Shown here one piece after another: positions 62,087 to 64,000 of a stretch of 64,000 bases of DNA. Each line of letters opens with the position of its first letter. Within the stretch, counting starts at the first letter, position 1. A program made the translations under genes and the position numbers. The notes below the pieces were generated by a model that made no database searches, was not told the origin of the DNA, and saw only the letters and a program-made list of their open reading frames with translations. This DNA comes from an uncultured Bacilli bacterium (lineage in GTDB: Bacteria > Bacillota_I > Bacilli_A > RFN20 > CAG-826), in NCBI GenBank assembly GCA_944369075.1, contig CALVXK010000001.1, positions 1 through 64,000 of the forward strand. The letters run 5' to 3'.

Positions 62087-64000
62087 ATGAAAAAAGCATT
62101 AAGCAAAAAAGAACGACAAGAATTATGTGTAGCCGCTCTAAGAGCAACATGTATTGATGGAATCAATAATGCTAACAGCGGACATCCAGGTGCATCTTTG
62201 TCTTTAGCACCAGTTATGTATATTTTGTATAGAGATTTCGTTGTCGCAAATCCATTTAAACCAAATTGGATAAATAGAGACAGGGTTGTTTTAAGTTGCG
62301 GACATGCTTCAATGCTTTTATACACAATTCTCCATCTTTGTGGATATAACATTTCTATAAACGATTTAAAGAAATTTAGAAAGTTAGGTTCTATTACACC
62401 TGGACATCCAGAATATGGCGTAACTGAAGGTATTGATGCATCAAGCGGACCTTTAGGACAAGGTATTGCTGAAGCAACAGGTTTAGCTTTAAGTGAAGTA
62501 ATGTTAAGTGCTCAATATACTTCAAAATTATTCAATCACTATACTTATTGTATTTGTGGTGATGGATGCTTAGAAGAAGGTATTTCTCAAGAAGCAATAA
62601 CTTTTGCTGGATTAAATAAACTAAACAAACTCATTCTTCTATATGATTCAAATGATGTAACACTTGATGGGCCACTTTCACAAAGTGATGATACCAATGT
62701 TATACAAAGATTTAAAGCTGCTAAATGGAATGTTATTTTAGTCAAAGATGGCAATAATTTAAAAGACATTCATTCAGCTATTGCAAAAGCAAAAAAATCT
62801 GAAGATAAACCTACATTAATTATTTTCAAAACTATTATTGGTTATGGTTCTAAAAATCAAGGAACTTGCAAAGTACATGGTGCTCCTTTAGGAGAAGAAG
62901 ATGGAAATAATGCAAAATTATCTTACGGGTATAAAGAACCACCTTTCGTAATCCCTGAAGAAGTTTATGATGACTTTAAGGAAACATTCATTGCTAGAGC
63001 TAATGAAAAATACGAAAAATACAATAATTATTATCAATCATATTCTTCTATGAATCCTGATAAGATTAAAGTTTTAGAACAAGTTCAAACAAGAGACTTA
63101 TCAGAATTAATTGATAATTTAAAATTCGATTATGAAAAAGTTGATTCTAAAGCTACAAGAGATATCTCTCAATTATTACTTAATTTCTATCATGAACATT
63201 TACCATTCTTAGTTGGCGGAAGTGCTGATGTTGCAAGTAGTGTTAAAACACATTTGACTAATGGAAAAGATTTTACTCCTAATTCAATTGATGGAACTAA
63301 TATAAATTGGGGAATCAAAGAATTCTTTATGTGTGCAGCAAGTAATGGCTTACTACTAAGTGAATGTTTAAGAGCTTATGTTGGATCATTCCTTGTCTTC
63401 TCAGATTATGCAAAGAGTGCACTTAGAATGGCTGCTTTAATGAAACTTCCAATGATTTATCTTTTCTCACACGATTCAATTGCTGTTGGAGAAGATGGGC
63501 CTACACATCAACCAATAGATCAACTTCCAATGTTAAGATCTATACCTAATTTTAATGTAATAAGACCATGCGATGTAAAAGAAACATATGGGGCTTATAG
63601 AGTTGCTTTAAAGAGTAAAGAAACACCTACAGCTATTATATTATCAAGACAAAAACTTCCAAATATTGCAACTTCTTTATATGATGGCGATTTTGAAAAA
63701 GGTGGATATATTATTTCTAAATCCCAAGGTGATGTTCTTGATGGAACAATTATTGCTACAGGTAGTGAAGTAGGTTTAGCAATCGATGCTCAAAAAGAAC
63801 TTTTAGTTAGTAATATTCACGTCGACGTAGTCTCTATGCCTTCTTTAAATACTTTTGATTCACAAGATGATGAATATAAGGCAAAAGTTTTAAGATCGCC
63901 AAGAGAAAAAACATTCTCCTTAGAAATGTCTTCTACATTTGGCTGGTATAAATATAGTGCACATCCTTATGGAATAAACACCTTTGGTGCTAGCGGAAAA
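62087..64000 (+). CDS. tkt: Transketolase, cut by the window end
   Basis: Transketolase moves two-carbon units between sugar phosphates in the pentose phosphate pathway, using thiamine diphosphate. The gene starts at 62087 with AAAGGAG upstream and stays open for 638 codons to the last base, lacking only the end (the family has about 660). Visible motifs are NSGHPGASLSL, the TPP-binding GDGCLEEGISQEA, TIIGYGSKNQGTCKVHGAPLG, SHDSIAVGEDGPTHQP (pyrimidine-binding) and FGWYKYSAHPYGINTFGASGK close to the C-terminus. It follows aspS by 11 bases. Confidence 0.97.
   Translation, partial: MKKALSKKERQELCVAALRATCIDGINNANSGHPGASLSLAPVMYILYRDFVVANPFKPNWINRDRVVLSCGHASMLLYTILHLCGYNISINDLKKFRKLGSITPGHPEYGVTEGIDASSGPLGQGIAEATGLALSEVMLSAQYTSKLFNHYTYCICGDGCLEEGISQEAITFAGLNKLNKLILLYDSNDVTLDGPLSQSDDTNVIQRFKAAKWNVILVKDGNNLKDIHSAIAKAKKSEDKPTLIIFKTIIGYGSKNQGTCKVHGAPLGEEDGNNAKLSYGYKEPPFVIPEEVYDDFKETFIARANEKYEKYNNYYQSYSSMNPDKIKVLEQVQTRDLSELIDNLKFDYEKVDSKATRDISQLLLNFYHEHLPFLVGGSADVASSVKTHLTNGKDFTPNSIDGTNINWGIKEFFMCAASNGLLLSECLRAYVGSFLVFSDYAKSALRMAALMKLPMIYLFSHDSIAVGEDGPTHQPIDQLPMLRSIPNFNVIRPCDVKETYGAYRVALKSKETPTAIILSRQKLPNIATSLYDGDFEKGGYIISKSQGDVLDGTIIATGSEVGLAIDAQKELLVSNIHVDVVSMPSLNTFDSQDDEYKAKVLRSPREKTFSLEMSSTFGWYKYSAHPYGINTFGASGK

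Noticed and set aside
62044-62352. Minus-strand open frame opposite the start of transketolase
   Set aside because: The plus strand gives a clear transketolase with all motifs and a good ribosome-binding site.
1-64000. CRISPR arrays, insertion sequences, tRNA or rRNA genes
   Set aside because: I scanned the intergenic regions and saw no regularly spaced direct repeats, no transposase gene, and no tRNA or rRNA-like sequence.

Overview
The window is AT-rich DNA (roughly 70% A+T by eye) from a low-GC Gram-positive relative. The best guess is a gut-type Mollicutes or wall-reduced Bacilli lineage (RF39, Acholeplasma or Izemoplasma-like). Reasons: T-box leaders before pheS and ileS, a CIRCE-type operator before tig-lon, the rplU-prp-rpmA cassette with a Prp-cleavable L27, and an mraZ-rsmH-ftsA-ftsZ cluster lacking every peptidoglycan gene. 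Trp is always TGG, no long gene has an internal TGA, and ruvA ends in TGA, so the standard bacterial code is likely. The species cannot be named from this.

Layout. 1-1920: an unrecognised pair of membrane proteins preceded by a possible RNA pseudoknot. 2059-3328: a decayed rtcB. 3311-7539: T-box, pheS, pheT and a DUF177/YceD-like gene. 7704-12171: a reduced division cluster under an MraZ-box promoter. 12191-29841: a carbohydrate region. It holds a cytoplasmic GH13 enzyme (minus strand), a catalytically degenerate GH77 paralogue, an intact malQ behind a perfect cre-type operator, a maltodextrin ABC transporter (binding lipoprotein, two permeases), a surface amylase lipoprotein, an ABC ATPase with an extra coiled coil and two extra beta-type domains, two unknown lipoproteins, a 52-residue protein, an SGNH hydrolase and a MATE transporter. 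29914-64000: mostly housekeeping genes (ileS, lspA, rluD, rnhC, mutS2, uvrC, tig, lon, engB, valS, rplU, prp, rpmA, obg, ruvA, ruvB, secDF, recJ, rel, hisS, aspS, and a transketolase cut by the window end).

How it fits together. The carbohydrate region reads as a complete starch/maltodextrin pathway. The surface amylase cuts polymer, the binding lipoprotein and permeases import the fragments, the MalK-like ATPase powers import, and MalQ and the cytoplasmic GH13 process the sugar. Control appears to be by a LacI/CcpA-type repressor at 16008-16021 and by differential expression through an intercistronic hairpin after the binding protein.

The most unusual items are the MalK-like ATPase with a coiled coil of about 210 residues and two extra C-terminal domains, the GH77 pseudoenzyme beside a working MalQ, a His/Cys-rich metal-binding-like tail on HisRS, a small membrane peptide with a bacteriocin-leader-like start, an FtsA with degenerate nucleotide motifs, and an intragenic terminator-like hairpin in engB. 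Everything here was read by eye; no homology search or folding program was run.
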